From assembly GCA_031552355.1 (NCBI GenBank), contig JAVBMO010000055.1:1-18665 (forward strand): a DNA stretch of 18,665 nt, in the 5' to 3' direction. The DNA comes from JAVBMO01 sp031552355 (GTDB lineage: Bacteria; Bacteroidota; Bacteroidia; Bacteroidales; P3). The position numbers and the translations under genes were made by a program. The notes beneath the pieces were generated by a model. That model was not told the origin of the DNA, did not search any database, and saw only the letters and a list, made by a program, of their open reading frames with translations. Numbering within the stretch: the first letter of the stretch is position 1; each line of letters begins with the position of its first letter. Of the stretch, positions 8,618 to 15,265 are shown in pieces.

Positions 8618-9034
8618 ATGAAAAATTTATTCTTGTTAGGATTTTGTTCTCTTGTGGCAATTTTATATTGTAATTCAGGTTATTCACAAACAAGCGAAAT
8701 TTTGCCCGGCGATCTAACTTTACTTAGATATGGTGATCGTATAACAGTGCAAAGTAACGTAGAAAGCTATACATGGACTTTAACAGTAACTGGGGGGAAA
8801 GACAAAGCAACTGATTCTACTGTCTATTACGTTGATTGTCTTGGGCAAACAAAATCGCCTGTTTCTAAATCCAAATTGGCTGCTACAATAAAGCAAACCG
8901 TTGAACAAACCGGAGTGGGTGTTATTTTTGTCGGATTGGTAAAAAGAATTGCTTGCATAGTCTATATGGATGTCTGCGAACATTATAGCCTGAAAGTTGA
9001 AGATACAATTGGTTGTGATGAAATCAATTATTAA
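8618..9034 (+). CDS. Small secreted protein of unknown family
   Basis: A 138-residue protein that I do not recognise. Residues 1-24 form a clear signal peptide (hydrophobic core LLGFCSLVAILYC) ending in a YSQ-type site common in Bacteroidota; Cys18 is not in a good lipobox because Tyr precedes it. The mature part of about 114 residues is polar, probably beta-rich at first (TVQSNVESYTWTLTV), and holds four cysteines (74, 113, 120, 133), which could form two disulfides. A hydrophobic GVGVIFVGLV segment at 99-108 is too short to be a firm membrane helix. The gene stands alone, with its own candidate promoter, downstream of a terminator and upstream of the TetR promoter. Confidence 0.7.
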   Translation: MKNLFLLGFCSLVAILYCNSGYSQTSEILPGDLTLLRYGDRITVQSNVESYTWTLTVTGGKDKATDSTVYYVDCLGQTKSPVSKSKLAATIKQTVEQTGVGVIFVGLVKRIACIVYMDVCEHYSLKVEDTIGCDEINY

Positions 9035-9079
9035 TGACGCAGAAAGTTTTTCAAATTCTTTCTTCTTTCAAAAAATCCC

Positions 9080-9087
9080 TATCTTTG
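9080..9087 (+). promoter_or_regulatory. Candidate -7 element of the tetR-exporter operon
   Basis: TATCTTTG followed by C is a strong TAnnTTTG match, 45 bases before the TetR ATG. Transcription should begin near 9092-9096, inside the palindrome at 9090-9105. The -33 region is T-rich but without a clean TTTG. Confidence 0.5.
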
Positions 9088-9089
9088 CA

Positions 9090-9105
9090 TTAACAATTTT
9101 GTTAA
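9090..9105. promoter_or_regulatory. Palindromic candidate TetR operator
   Basis: A perfect inverted repeat with 7-base arms, TTAACAA and TTGTTAA, around a two-base spacer lies three bases after the -7 element, over the expected transcription start. Similar TTTTGTT half-site-like runs follow at 9110-9130. The position suits autorepression by the TetR protein encoded directly downstream. That this protein binds here is inference. Confidence 0.5.
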
Positions 9106-9132
9106 ATATTTTTGTTAGACCATTTTGTTTGT

Positions 9133-9753
9133 ATGACTGAAAATGAGATTTCAACCGAACAGCGGGTTTTAAAAGCAGCCGAAACCGTATTTCTGAAAAA
9201 GGGGTTTGCAGGGGCAAAAACCACAGAAATTGCCAAAGAAGCGGGCGTAAACCATGCTATGCTTCACTATTATTTCAGAAATAAAGAGAATTTGTTTGAT
9301 ACAGTTTTCCAAAAGCAAGCGAATCTTTTGGCCAACTCATTTCTACACACTTTTGAAGAAAATTTGCCTTTTTTAGAAAAAATAAGAAAAGGCATTGAAG
9401 ACCATTTCAATTTAATTGCCCAAAATCCCAAATTACCATTTTTCATTTTCAACGAAATTTTGAACGATGACAAGCGGAGAGAAATATTTTTTGCGGCACT
9501 ATTGCCGAAAGCAGCCATTATCCTTAATAAATTGCAAAACACCATTGATGAGGAAGCCGGCAAAGGAAGCATCAAACCAACGCTCGCCATTGATTTAATG
9601 ATGAACATCATGGCGTTGAATACTTTTGTTTTTATGGCCCAACCGGTTATAAGCCGAATTACCCATAATAAGGAACCTGATTTTAACCGAATTCTTGAAC
9701 AACGCAAAGTAAATAATGTAAATTTGATTCTAAGTAGCCTAAAAGTTTGTTGA
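9133..9753 (+). CDS. TetR/AcrR-family transcriptional regulator
   Basis: A 206-residue one-component repressor. The N-terminal TetR DNA-binding domain (about 8-60) shows the usual phrase RVLKAAETVFLKKGFAGAKTT, then the helix-turn-helix TEIAKEAGVNHAMLHYYF with KENLF after it. The C-terminal ligand-binding domain is divergent, as expected for sensing a family-specific drug or metabolite. The frame is open from a TTG at 9112, but the ATG at 9133 gives the standard start. It is the first gene of an apparent operon with a TolC-like channel 31 bases downstream, an arrangement like the CecR (YbiH)-YbhGFSR exporter locus of E. coli. It probably represses itself and the exporter through the palindrome at 9090-9105. 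Confidence 0.92.
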   Translation: MTENEISTEQRVLKAAETVFLKKGFAGAKTTEIAKEAGVNHAMLHYYFRNKENLFDTVFQKQANLLANSFLHTFEENLPFLEKIRKGIEDHFNLIAQNPKLPFFIFNEILNDDKRREIFFAALLPKAAIILNKLQNTIDEEAGKGSIKPTLAIDLMMNIMALNTFVFMAQPVISRITHNKEPDFNRILEQRKVNNVNLILSSLKVC

Positions 9754-9784
9754 TTCTTTAAAATATTTCAAAATATTCTGCCGT

Positions 9785-11053
9785 ATGCAAAAAATGTTTT
9801 TTAGTTTTCTTCTTTTTTGTGCAGCCGTTTTCCCATTGTCTGCACAAAGTATAACGCTTGACAGTTGTCAAATAAAAGCGCGTAACAATTATCCTTTGAT
9901 AAAACGTTTTTCCCTGATTGAACAGTCGCATGAATACAATTTGAGCAATGCCAACAGGGCTTATTTACCGCAACTATCCTTGTTGGCACGGGCTACTTAT
10001 CAGTCTGATGTAACCAAAATTCCAATTCCAGAACCTTTTTCACAACTCATGGATATTCCTGAATTGAAAAAAGACCAATATAATGCGGCATTGGAACTTA
10101 CTCAGGTGATTTGGGACGGCGGTAATATTTCCTCGCACAAAAAAATGGCCGATGCCAGTTCAGAAGTGGAAAAACAACAAGCCGAAGTCGATTTGTATGC
10201 TTTGCGCCAACGGGTAAATCAATTGTTTTTCGGCATTCTTTTATTAAACGAACAACTGAAACAAAATGATTTGTTCAACAAAGAACTGCAACGCAATTAC
10301 GACATGATTTCCAGCTATATGCAAAACGGATTGGCCAATCAAGCCGATTTGGACGCTGTGAAAATAGAACAACTGAACAACAATCAAAATAAAATAAAAA
10401 TCATTGAAAGCCGCAAAGCTTATATCGAAATGTTAGGCTATTTGATTGGCGAGCCTTTGAACGAAAATACTTCTTTTGAAAAGCCTTCCGGCGAAGTGGA
10501 AATCTCAAAAAACATTCAACGTCCTGAACTACAATTATTCTCTGCGCAAACTTCTTTGTTTGAAGCACAAAACAAACTGATTACTGCAAACAACATGCCC
10601 ACATTAGGTTTGTTTGTGCAAGGCGGCTATGGACGCCCGGCGTTGAACATGCTAAGCCCCGATTTTGATTTCTACTACATTGGCGGCGTACGTTTGCAAT
10701 GGAATCTCAGCAATTTTTATACGCAAAGCAACAACCGTAAAAAAATAAAAGTAAACCAAAATTTGGTGGAAACACAAAAGGAAACATTTCTTTTCAATAC
10801 CAATTTGCAAGTTTCGCAAGAAAGCCGCGAAATCGACAAAATCAAAGGGTTAATGGCTTATGATGATGAAATTATTGCCCTACGCAAGAATGTAAAAATC
10901 TCTGCTGAAGCCAAAGTTGCCAATGGCACGCTTTCTGTCATAGAATTTTTGCGCGAAGTGAATGCCGAAAATATGGCAAAGCAAAGCAAAATCCTGCACG
11001 AAATTGAATTGCTGAATGCCATTTATGAGCTAAAGAATACAGTAAATAATTAA
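9785..11053 (+). CDS. TolC-like outer membrane efflux protein
   Basis: A 422-residue outer-membrane channel subunit of the TolC/OprM family. A signal peptide (1-20, ending LSAQ) is followed by SITLDSCQIKARNNYPLI, a start shared by many Bacteroidota TolC homologues. Two long helical halves repeat the TolC pattern: the N-terminal half includes Y-N-AALELTQVIWDGG, and the C-terminal half includes LQWNLSNFYTQSNNRKKI. The protein is expected to trimerise and form the exit duct for the adaptor and ABC transporter encoded downstream. It is followed after 41 bases by the HlyD-like adaptor gene on the same strand. Confidence 0.93.
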   Translation: MQKMFFSFLLFCAAVFPLSAQSITLDSCQIKARNNYPLIKRFSLIEQSHEYNLSNANRAYLPQLSLLARATYQSDVTKIPIPEPFSQLMDIPELKKDQYNAALELTQVIWDGGNISSHKKMADASSEVEKQQAEVDLYALRQRVNQLFFGILLLNEQLKQNDLFNKELQRNYDMISSYMQNGLANQADLDAVKIEQLNNNQNKIKIIESRKAYIEMLGYLIGEPLNENTSFEKPSGEVEISKNIQRPELQLFSAQTSLFEAQNKLITANNMPTLGLFVQGGYGRPALNMLSPDFDFYYIGGVRLQWNLSNFYTQSNNRKKIKVNQNLVETQKETFLFNTNLQVSQESREIDKIKGLMAYDDEIIALRKNVKISAEAKVANGTLSVIEFLREVNAENMAKQSKILHEIELLNAIYELKNTVNN

Positions 11054-11094
11054 AATGAATTAACAACTAAATAATTGAGGAAAATCCAAAAAAT

Positions 11095-11991
11095 ATGAAA
11101 CAATTTATTTTATTCATAACTGCAGTTTGCATTTTTGCAGCTTGCGGAAACAATAACAACAATTACGACGCTTCGGGTGTGTTCGAAGCCACCGAAATTA
11201 TGGTTTCGGCACAAGGGAACGGCCAATTGATGAAATTCGATGTTGAAGAAGGAAAGCAGGTTCAAGAAGGCGAACAATTAGGTTTTATCGACACCGTTCA
11301 GTTGTATTTGCGAAAAGAGCAATTGCAAGAAAGTGTGAAAGCGGTAAACACTCGCCGTCCCGACATTTCCACGCAAATTGCAGCTACCGAACAACAAATT
11401 ATTATCGCCAAAAACGAGCAAAAACGTTTTGAGAATTTGGTAAAAGCCAATGCCGCCAACCAAAAGCAGTTGGACGACATTAAAGCTCAGGTTTTGGTGT
11501 TGGAAAAACAATTGGCAGCACAAAAATCGAGCCTCGAAAAAGCCAGCAAAGGGACTTCTGAAGAGAGTTCCGCCATGGGAATACAAATAGCACAAATTGA
11601 AGACCAGTTGGAAAAGTGCCGGATTTTGAGTCCTGCAAACGGAACCGTATTGGCAAAATATGCCGAACAGGGCGAGTTGGCTTCCATCGGTAAACCGCTG
11701 TTCAAAGTGGCTGATTTGGAAACTGTTTTCTTGCGCGCTTATTTTACTTCAGACCAGTTAAGCCAAATGAAACTTGGACAAAAAGTTACTGCTTTCGCCG
11801 ATTTTGGGAAAAAGAAAAAGGAATACGCAGGAACTTTGGTTTGGATTTCGGACAAATCGGAATTTACGCCCAAAACCATTCAAACCAAAGACGAACGCGC
11901 CAATTTGGTTTATGCCGTAAAAATAGCCGTAAAAAACGATGGATATCTGAAAATTGGCATGTACGGCGAAGTGAAATTAACAGAAAACTGA
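11095..11991 (+). CDS. HlyD-family membrane fusion lipoprotein (YbhG-like adaptor)
   Basis: A 298-residue periplasmic adaptor linking the inner-membrane ABC transporter to the TolC-like channel. The signal peptide ends in a lipobox with Cys17 (FAAC), so it is a lipoprotein rather than a membrane-spanning HlyD. The first biotinyl-lipoyl half lies near 28-62 (SGVFEATEIMVSAQGNG, then VEEGKQVQEGEQLG). A long coiled coil spans about 70-170. The second lipoyl half (SPANGTVLAKYAEQGELASIGKPLF) and a beta-barrel follow, ending in GEVKLTEN. Size and gene order match YbhG. The adaptor's ATPases are found 2.3 kb further on, beyond accessory genes that appear to have separated them. Confidence 0.93.
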   Translation: MKQFILFITAVCIFAACGNNNNNYDASGVFEATEIMVSAQGNGQLMKFDVEEGKQVQEGEQLGFIDTVQLYLRKEQLQESVKAVNTRRPDISTQIAATEQQIIIAKNEQKRFENLVKANAANQKQLDDIKAQVLVLEKQLAAQKSSLEKASKGTSEESSAMGIQIAQIEDQLEKCRILSPANGTVLAKYAEQGELASIGKPLFKVADLETVFLRAYFTSDQLSQMKLGQKVTAFADFGKKKKEYAGTLVWISDKSEFTPKTIQTKDERANLVYAVKIAVKNDGYLKIGMYGEVKLTEN

Positions 11992-12020
11992 GGATTTTAA
12001 AAAATAAATACGCTAAAAAT

Positions 12021-12113
12021 TCTGTCCGCAAAGCAGGCAAATATGAATAACCACGGGTAAAAGCCGTGGAAGAGAAAGCGAAAATAAAATCTCGTCCCCG
12101 AAAGGGGCGAATA
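12021..12113 (+). repeat. Left arm of the transposase element: three REP-like hairpins (A1-B1-A2)
   Basis: Three hairpin-forming units lie before the transposase gene. A1 is at 12021-12043. B1 is at 12045-12069, starting GAATAACC, with stem 12051-12056/12064-12069. A2 is at 12090-12113, starting TCTCGTCC and ending GGCGAATA, with a CCCC/GGGG stem and a GAAA loop. The same units recur in the same order, inverted, on the far side of the gene (12575-12665), so the two arms form imperfect inverted repeats of about 92 bases. A2 ends 14 bases before the transposase ATG. Confidence 0.8.
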
Positions 12114-12127
12114 CCAATAAACAAACT

Positions 12128-12574
12128 ATGTCAAGTTACCGTCAAATTCTATATCATATTGTATTTCGCACTAAGGATAGCGGTAAAACTTTGTCCCTTG
12201 AACAATCGGATGAATTGTATAAGTACATCTGGGGGATTGTAAAGAATAAAAATTGCACACTTTACCGTATCAATGGAATGGAAGAGCATATCCATATACT
12301 TACCGATTTACACCCAAGTATTGCATTGGCAGATTTTATACGAGATATAAAAACGGCTTCATCTCAATGGCTAAAAGCACATACAGCTTTCCCCAATTTC
12401 GAAGGATGGGCGACAGGTTATGCTGCTTTGACCTATGCATGGCGTGACAAAGACATGATTATTAGCTATATAAAAAATCAACGAGAACACCATAAATCCT
12501 TTTCTTTTGTGGATGAATACCGAAAAATATTGGAAGAATATGGAATTATTATTGATGAAAAATATTTCCCTTGA
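12128..12574 (+). CDS. IS200-like / REP-associated tyrosine transposase (Y1-Tnp)
   Basis: A 148-residue HUH-superfamily single-strand transposase. The HUH histidines are at 54 and 56 in EEHIHIL (52-58). The catalytic tyrosine is probably Tyr114 in YIKNQREHH (114-122), whose Gln118 and following residues also belong to the metal-binding helix. The length is that of a complete IS200-type TnpA, with no frameshift and no accompanying tnpB. Hairpin arrays in mirror order flank it, which fits a REP-associated transposase (RAYT) acting on imperfect palindromes better than a plain IS200. It sits between the HlyD-like and ABC ATPase genes of the exporter and is read in the same direction. Whether it is still active cannot be told. 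Confidence 0.92.
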   Translation: MSSYRQILYHIVFRTKDSGKTLSLEQSDELYKYIWGIVKNKNCTLYRINGMEEHIHILTDLHPSIALADFIRDIKTASSQWLKAHTAFPNFEGWATGYAALTYAWRDKDMIISYIKNQREHHKSFSFVDEYRKILEEYGIIIDEKYFP

Positions 12575-12665
12575 TATTCGCCCGCTTTGCGGACGAGATG
12601 CAGGACTGTACTTATCCCCGTGTGTTTCACACACGGTTATTCAAATTCAGTCCCTTCGGGACAAA
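12575..12665 (-). repeat. Right arm of the transposase element: three inverted REP-like hairpins (A3'-B2'-A4')
   Basis: Read on the minus strand, this repeats the left arm. A4 (12645-12665) has a GTCCC/GGGAC stem with a three-base loop. B2 (12618-12642) starts GAATAACC and has an eight-pair perfect stem between 12618 and 12636. A3 (12575-12598) starts TCTCGTCC and ends GGCGAATA. Spacings agree with the left arm within about one base. The bases of the B stem differ from the left arm while pairing is kept, pointing to selection for structure. A3 begins immediately after the transposase stop codon. Confidence 0.8.
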
Positions 12666-12693
12666 TAGTTAATAAAAAACACAATTATTGATA

Positions 12694-12777
12694 TGAAAAC
12701 AACCGGAATAGACCCTCGCATACAAGCCCTGTTTTCCAAAAATTGGTTGGCAAATGGGAGCCATCATCTTCGTTAAT
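12694..12777 (+). pseudogene. Possible gene remnant (27-codon reading frame)
   Basis: An ATG at 12694 opens a 27-codon frame (start MKTTGIDPRIQALFSKNW) that ends in two adjacent stops at 12775. The opening looks like the true start of a protein, and another frame just after it reads GAIIFVNNKTDEL, so a frameshifted or truncated gene is possible. No family was recognised. It lies between the right hairpin arm and the DUF1801 gene. Confidence 0.25.
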
Positions 12778-12838
12778 AATAAAACCGACGAATTGTGACG
12801 AAGCAAAATTAACAGAAATTATAATCAGAGAAAACATT

Positions 12839-13216
12839 ATGCAAACAACGCCTAAACCCAAAACTGTTGACGAATATATGGCTCTTTTTCCTCAGAATGT
12901 GAGGGATTTGTTGGGAACTTTCCGGATTGTAGTTTTGGAAACAGCGCCCGAAGCCCAAGAGTATATCGGCTACGAAATGCCGGCGTACAAATTGTATGGC
13001 CGCGTACTGATTTATTTTGCAGGCTTTTCCAAACATGTAAGCTTATTTCCAGGGCCTCAAGCCATTCTTGCATTTAAGGAAGAACTAACAGGCTACAAAA
13101 CTTCCGGCGGAACCATCCGTTTCCCTCTCGACAAAACTCTTCCCGTAGATTTGGTGAAAAGAATTATTGAATTTAGAATGAAAGAAAATTCAGAAAAAAC
13201 AAAAAAGAAAAGTTAA
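12839..13216 (+). CDS. DUF1801 (YdhG-like) domain protein
   Basis: A 125-residue cytosolic protein of the DUF1801/YdhG family, whose fold resembles frataxin-like iron-binding proteins; its biochemical role is not settled. Visible family features are PKTVDEYMALFP (7-18), APEAQEYIGYEMPAYKLYGR (36-55, the most conserved stretch), KHVSLFPGP (65-73) and GTIRFPLDKTLP (91-102), then a lysine-rich tail. The frame is open upstream to a TTG at 12743, but the ATG at 12839 begins exactly where family members do. The pentapeptide-repeat gene starts two bases after its stop, so these are cotranscribed. Confidence 0.85.
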   Translation: MQTTPKPKTVDEYMALFPQNVRDLLGTFRIVVLETAPEAQEYIGYEMPAYKLYGRVLIYFAGFSKHVSLFPGPQAILAFKEELTGYKTSGGTIRFPLDKTLPVDLVKRIIEFRMKENSEKTKKKS

Positions 13217-13218
13217 AA

Positions 13219-13791
13219 ATGTCCGACTTATTTTTAGACCAACATTTTGAAAAAATAAATTTCACCGAAAATCCTTTGACAAAAGGTGAGTACGAAAATT
13301 GCATTTTCAAAAATTGCGATTTTTCGAATGCAGATTTATCCGGTTTTCAGTTTACAAATTGCCGGTTTACGGGATGTAATCTGAGTTTATCGAAATTGAA
13401 AAAAACGGCGTTTCGCGATATTTCTTTCAGCGATTGTAAAATGTTAGGACTTCATTTTGAACACTGCAACGATTTTGGATTGGCTTTTCGTTTCGAAAAC
13501 TGCCTATTGAATCATGCTTCTTTTTACGGAATGAAAATTAAGAAAACCATTTTTAAAAATACACAGTTGCAAGAAACTGATTTTGTGGATGCAGACTTGA
13601 CGAGCGTTTGTTTCGACAATTGTGATTTATTAGGGGCAATGTTCGAAAATACAATCCTCGAAAAAGCCGATTTCAGAACAGCCTATAATTATTCCATCAA
13701 TCCGGAAATGAACAGAATGAAGCAGGCAAAATTTTCATTGCAGGGCATTCCCGGACTCTTGAACAAATATCATATTGAAATTGAACAATGA
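13219..13791 (+). CDS. Pentapeptide-repeat protein, McbG/Qnr-like
   Basis: A 190-residue right-handed quadrilateral beta-helix protein. From about residue 24 to 155 it shows pentapeptide repeats with central Phe or Leu and flanking small or Asn/Cys residues, for example NCDFSNADLSGFQF and DADLTSVCFDNCDL. The end (SINPEMNRMKQAKFS, then a short helical tail) resembles the C-terminus of McbG, the 187-residue microcin B17 immunity protein. McbG and Qnr-type proteins mimic DNA and protect gyrase or topoisomerase IV; that this one does so is inferred from size, repeat type and tail. The next gene starts in a 4-base ATGA overlap with its stop, and it encodes a GyrI-like protein. Confidence 0.85.
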   Translation: MSDLFLDQHFEKINFTENPLTKGEYENCIFKNCDFSNADLSGFQFTNCRFTGCNLSLSKLKKTAFRDISFSDCKMLGLHFEHCNDFGLAFRFENCLLNHASFYGMKIKKTIFKNTQLQETDFVDADLTSVCFDNCDLLGAMFENTILEKADFRTAYNYSINPEMNRMKQAKFSLQGIPGLLNKYHIEIEQ

Positions 13792-14309
13792 TAGATAATC
13801 CCCACCTTGTGTTGGGAAATAAAAATAGAATGGAAATTCGAATTGAAAATATTGAATCCAAACGGTTGATTGGGAAGAAAATAACCCTATCGTTGTCTGA
13901 TAATAAGACTGTTGAGTTGTGGCAAAGTTTTATGCCTCGGCGAAAAGAAATTAAAAATGCTATTGGAACGGAATTGTATTCCGTGCAAAACTATGATTCC
14001 ATGTATTTTGCGGATTTCAACCCAAGCAAAACATTTGAGAAATGGGCAGCAGTAGAAGTAGCAGATTTAGATTTTATCCCAGAGGGAATGGACAGTTTTA
14101 CGTTGCCGGAAGGGCAATATGCTGTTTTTCACTATAAAGGATTAAGTTCCGACAATCGTATTTTTCAATATATTTTCGGAACTTGGCTGCCAAAGTCCGG
14201 CTATGAATTGGATAATCGCCCGCATTTTGAAGTTTTGGGCGAAAAATATAAAAACGATGACGCCAATTCCGAGGAAGAAATTTGGATACCAATAAAAAAG
14301 AAAATTTAG
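13788..14309 (+). CDS. Stand-alone GyrI-like (AraC effector-binding-type) domain protein
   Basis: A single-domain protein of the GyrI-like/AraC effector-binding fold (SHS2 module). Members include SbmC/GyrI, a gyrase-modulating protein that protects against microcin B17, and ligand-binding domains such as that of Rob. The upstream ATG overlaps the previous stop in ATGA, suggesting coupled translation and giving 173 residues. Family members start at a point matching the internal ATG at 13830, which gives 159 residues and may be the true start. Counted from that ATG, key segments are LWQSFMPRRKEI (30-41), EKWAAVEV (70-77), FGTWLP (116-121), RPHFEVLGEKY (130-140) and EEEIWIPIK (148-156). No DNA-binding domain is present. 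The ligand or partner is unknown. Confidence 0.85.
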   Translation: MIDNPHLVLGNKNRMEIRIENIESKRLIGKKITLSLSDNKTVELWQSFMPRRKEIKNAIGTELYSVQNYDSMYFADFNPSKTFEKWAAVEVADLDFIPEGMDSFTLPEGQYAVFHYKGLSSDNRIFQYIFGTWLPKSGYELDNRPHFEVLGEKYKNDDANSEEEIWIPIKKKI

Positions 14310-14313
14310 AGTG

Positions 14314-15240
14314 ATGAAACCCGTTTCAGTTCAAAATATCAGCAAAAAATACGGACAAACCGAAGCCCTGAAAGACATTTCATTTGAGGTTGAAAAAGGC
14401 GAAATCTTTGGTATTATTGGTCCCGATGGCGCCGGAAAAACCACACTTTTCCGCATTTTGACAACTTTACTGCTTGCCAATACCGGAACGGCTTTTGTCA
14501 ATGGGTTGGATGTGGTGAAAGATTATAAAAAAGTCCGCCGGATTGTGGGCTACATGCCCGGACGTTTTTCGTTGTATCAGGATTTAACTGTGGAAGAAAA
14601 TTTGAACTTTTTTGCAACAGTTTTCAATACCACGGTTGAAGAAAATTACGATTTAATCAAAGACATTTATTGCCAGATAGAACCTTTTAAAAAACGTCGG
14701 GCAGGAAAATTGTCGGGCGGAATGAAACAAAAGTTAGCATTGAGTTGTGCACTGATTCACAAACCTATAGTACTATTTTTGGACGAACCGACTACAGGCG
14801 TTGATCCGGTTTCTCGCAAGGAATTTTGGGAAATGCTCAAAAAACTCAAACAGCAGGGAATTACCATTTTGGTTTCTACACCTTATATGGACGAAGCTTC
14901 GCTTTGCGACCGCATTGCCCTGATTCAGCAAGGCCGGTTTTTGCAAATCGACACACCGCAGAACATTGTCAATCAATTTACTGAAACACTTTGGGCTGTA
15001 CAAAGTAATCAAATGTCGAAATTGCTTAAAGATTTGCGAAATAATCCAATGGTTAAATCCTGTTTCTCTTTTGGCGATGTGCACCATGTAACAATTAATA
15101 ATGAAAAATTAATAATGAAAAATGAAAAATCAGTTTTTCAAGAATATTTGGAAGAATTGGGGCATAAAGATATTCAGATCGAAATCATAAAACCCGGCAT
15201 TGAAGACTGTTTTATGCAATTGACATCGAAAAATATGTAA
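14314..15240 (+). CDS. ABC transporter ATPase, equivalent to the N-terminal half of YbhF
   Basis: A 308-residue nucleotide-binding subunit that powers the exporter with the partner encoded next. Walker A GPDGAGKTT (36-44), signature LSGGM (133-137) and Walker B LFLDEP (154-159) are intact. The Q-loop glutamine is replaced by Gly83 (GYMPGRFSLY) and the switch histidine by Pro190 (STPYMDEA). The GPDGAGKTT Walker A is as I recall it for the first ATPase of fused YbhF, so this is its split N-half. An AT-rich repeat has added about 13 residues of low complexity near 260-272. A GTG at 14311 directly before the ATG is an alternative start. It follows the GyrI-like gene by a few bases. Confidence 0.93.
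   Translation: MKPVSVQNISKKYGQTEALKDISFEVEKGEIFGIIGPDGAGKTTLFRILTTLLLANTGTAFVNGLDVVKDYKKVRRIVGYMPGRFSLYQDLTVEENLNFFATVFNTTVEENYDLIKDIYCQIEPFKKRRAGKLSGGMKQKLALSCALIHKPIVLFLDEPTTGVDPVSRKEFWEMLKKLKQQGITILVSTPYMDEASLCDRIALIQQGRFLQIDTPQNIVNQFTETLWAVQSNQMSKLLKDLRNNPMVKSCFSFGDVHHVTINNEKLIMKNEKSVFQEYLEELGHKDIQIEIIKPGIEDCFMQLTSKNM
15092..15130 (+). repeat. AT-rich ATGAAAAAT-type repeat inside the first ATPase gene
   Basis: A low-complexity run with repeated AATTAATAATGAAAA and ATGAAAAAT units lies within the ATPase reading frame and keeps it open, encoding TINNEKLIMKNEK. The same kind of sequence is otherwise found between genes in this locus (16032-16057, 16405-16437, 17556-17592). Its last 15 bases (15116-15130) are an exact inverted match to 17558-17572 between the permease genes. 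Confidence 0.7.
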
Positions 15241-15265
15241 ATAAATATTTATACGGATTATTTTT

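Larger units (their letters stand above)
12021..12665 (+). mobile_element. REP-flanked IS200-like element
   Basis: The whole unit of about 645 bases is: hairpins A1-B1-A2, transposase gene, then inverted A3'-B2'-A4'. No target-site duplication is apparent, as expected for IS200/IS605-type single-strand transposition. The boundaries are set by the outer ends of the matching hairpin units and may be off by several bases. Confidence 0.7.

Noticed and set aside
12128..12574. IS605-type element with tnpB
   Set aside because: Only the Y1 transposase is present; no TnpB-like frame or zinc-finger motif lies nearby, so no omega RNA/TnpB system is supported.
12371..12634. An 87-codon frame on the minus strand over the transposase end and right hairpin arm
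   Set aside because: It overlaps an intact transposase in antisense and its translation shows no family features.
12021..12665. Repeated units around the transposase as a CRISPR array
   Set aside because: Units are imperfect, differ in type, invert across the gene and have no regular spacers or cas genes.
14773..15087. Minus-strand frames opposite both ABC ATPases (also 15722-16000)
   Set aside because: The two antisense frames resemble each other only because the ATPase genes on the plus strand are paralogues.
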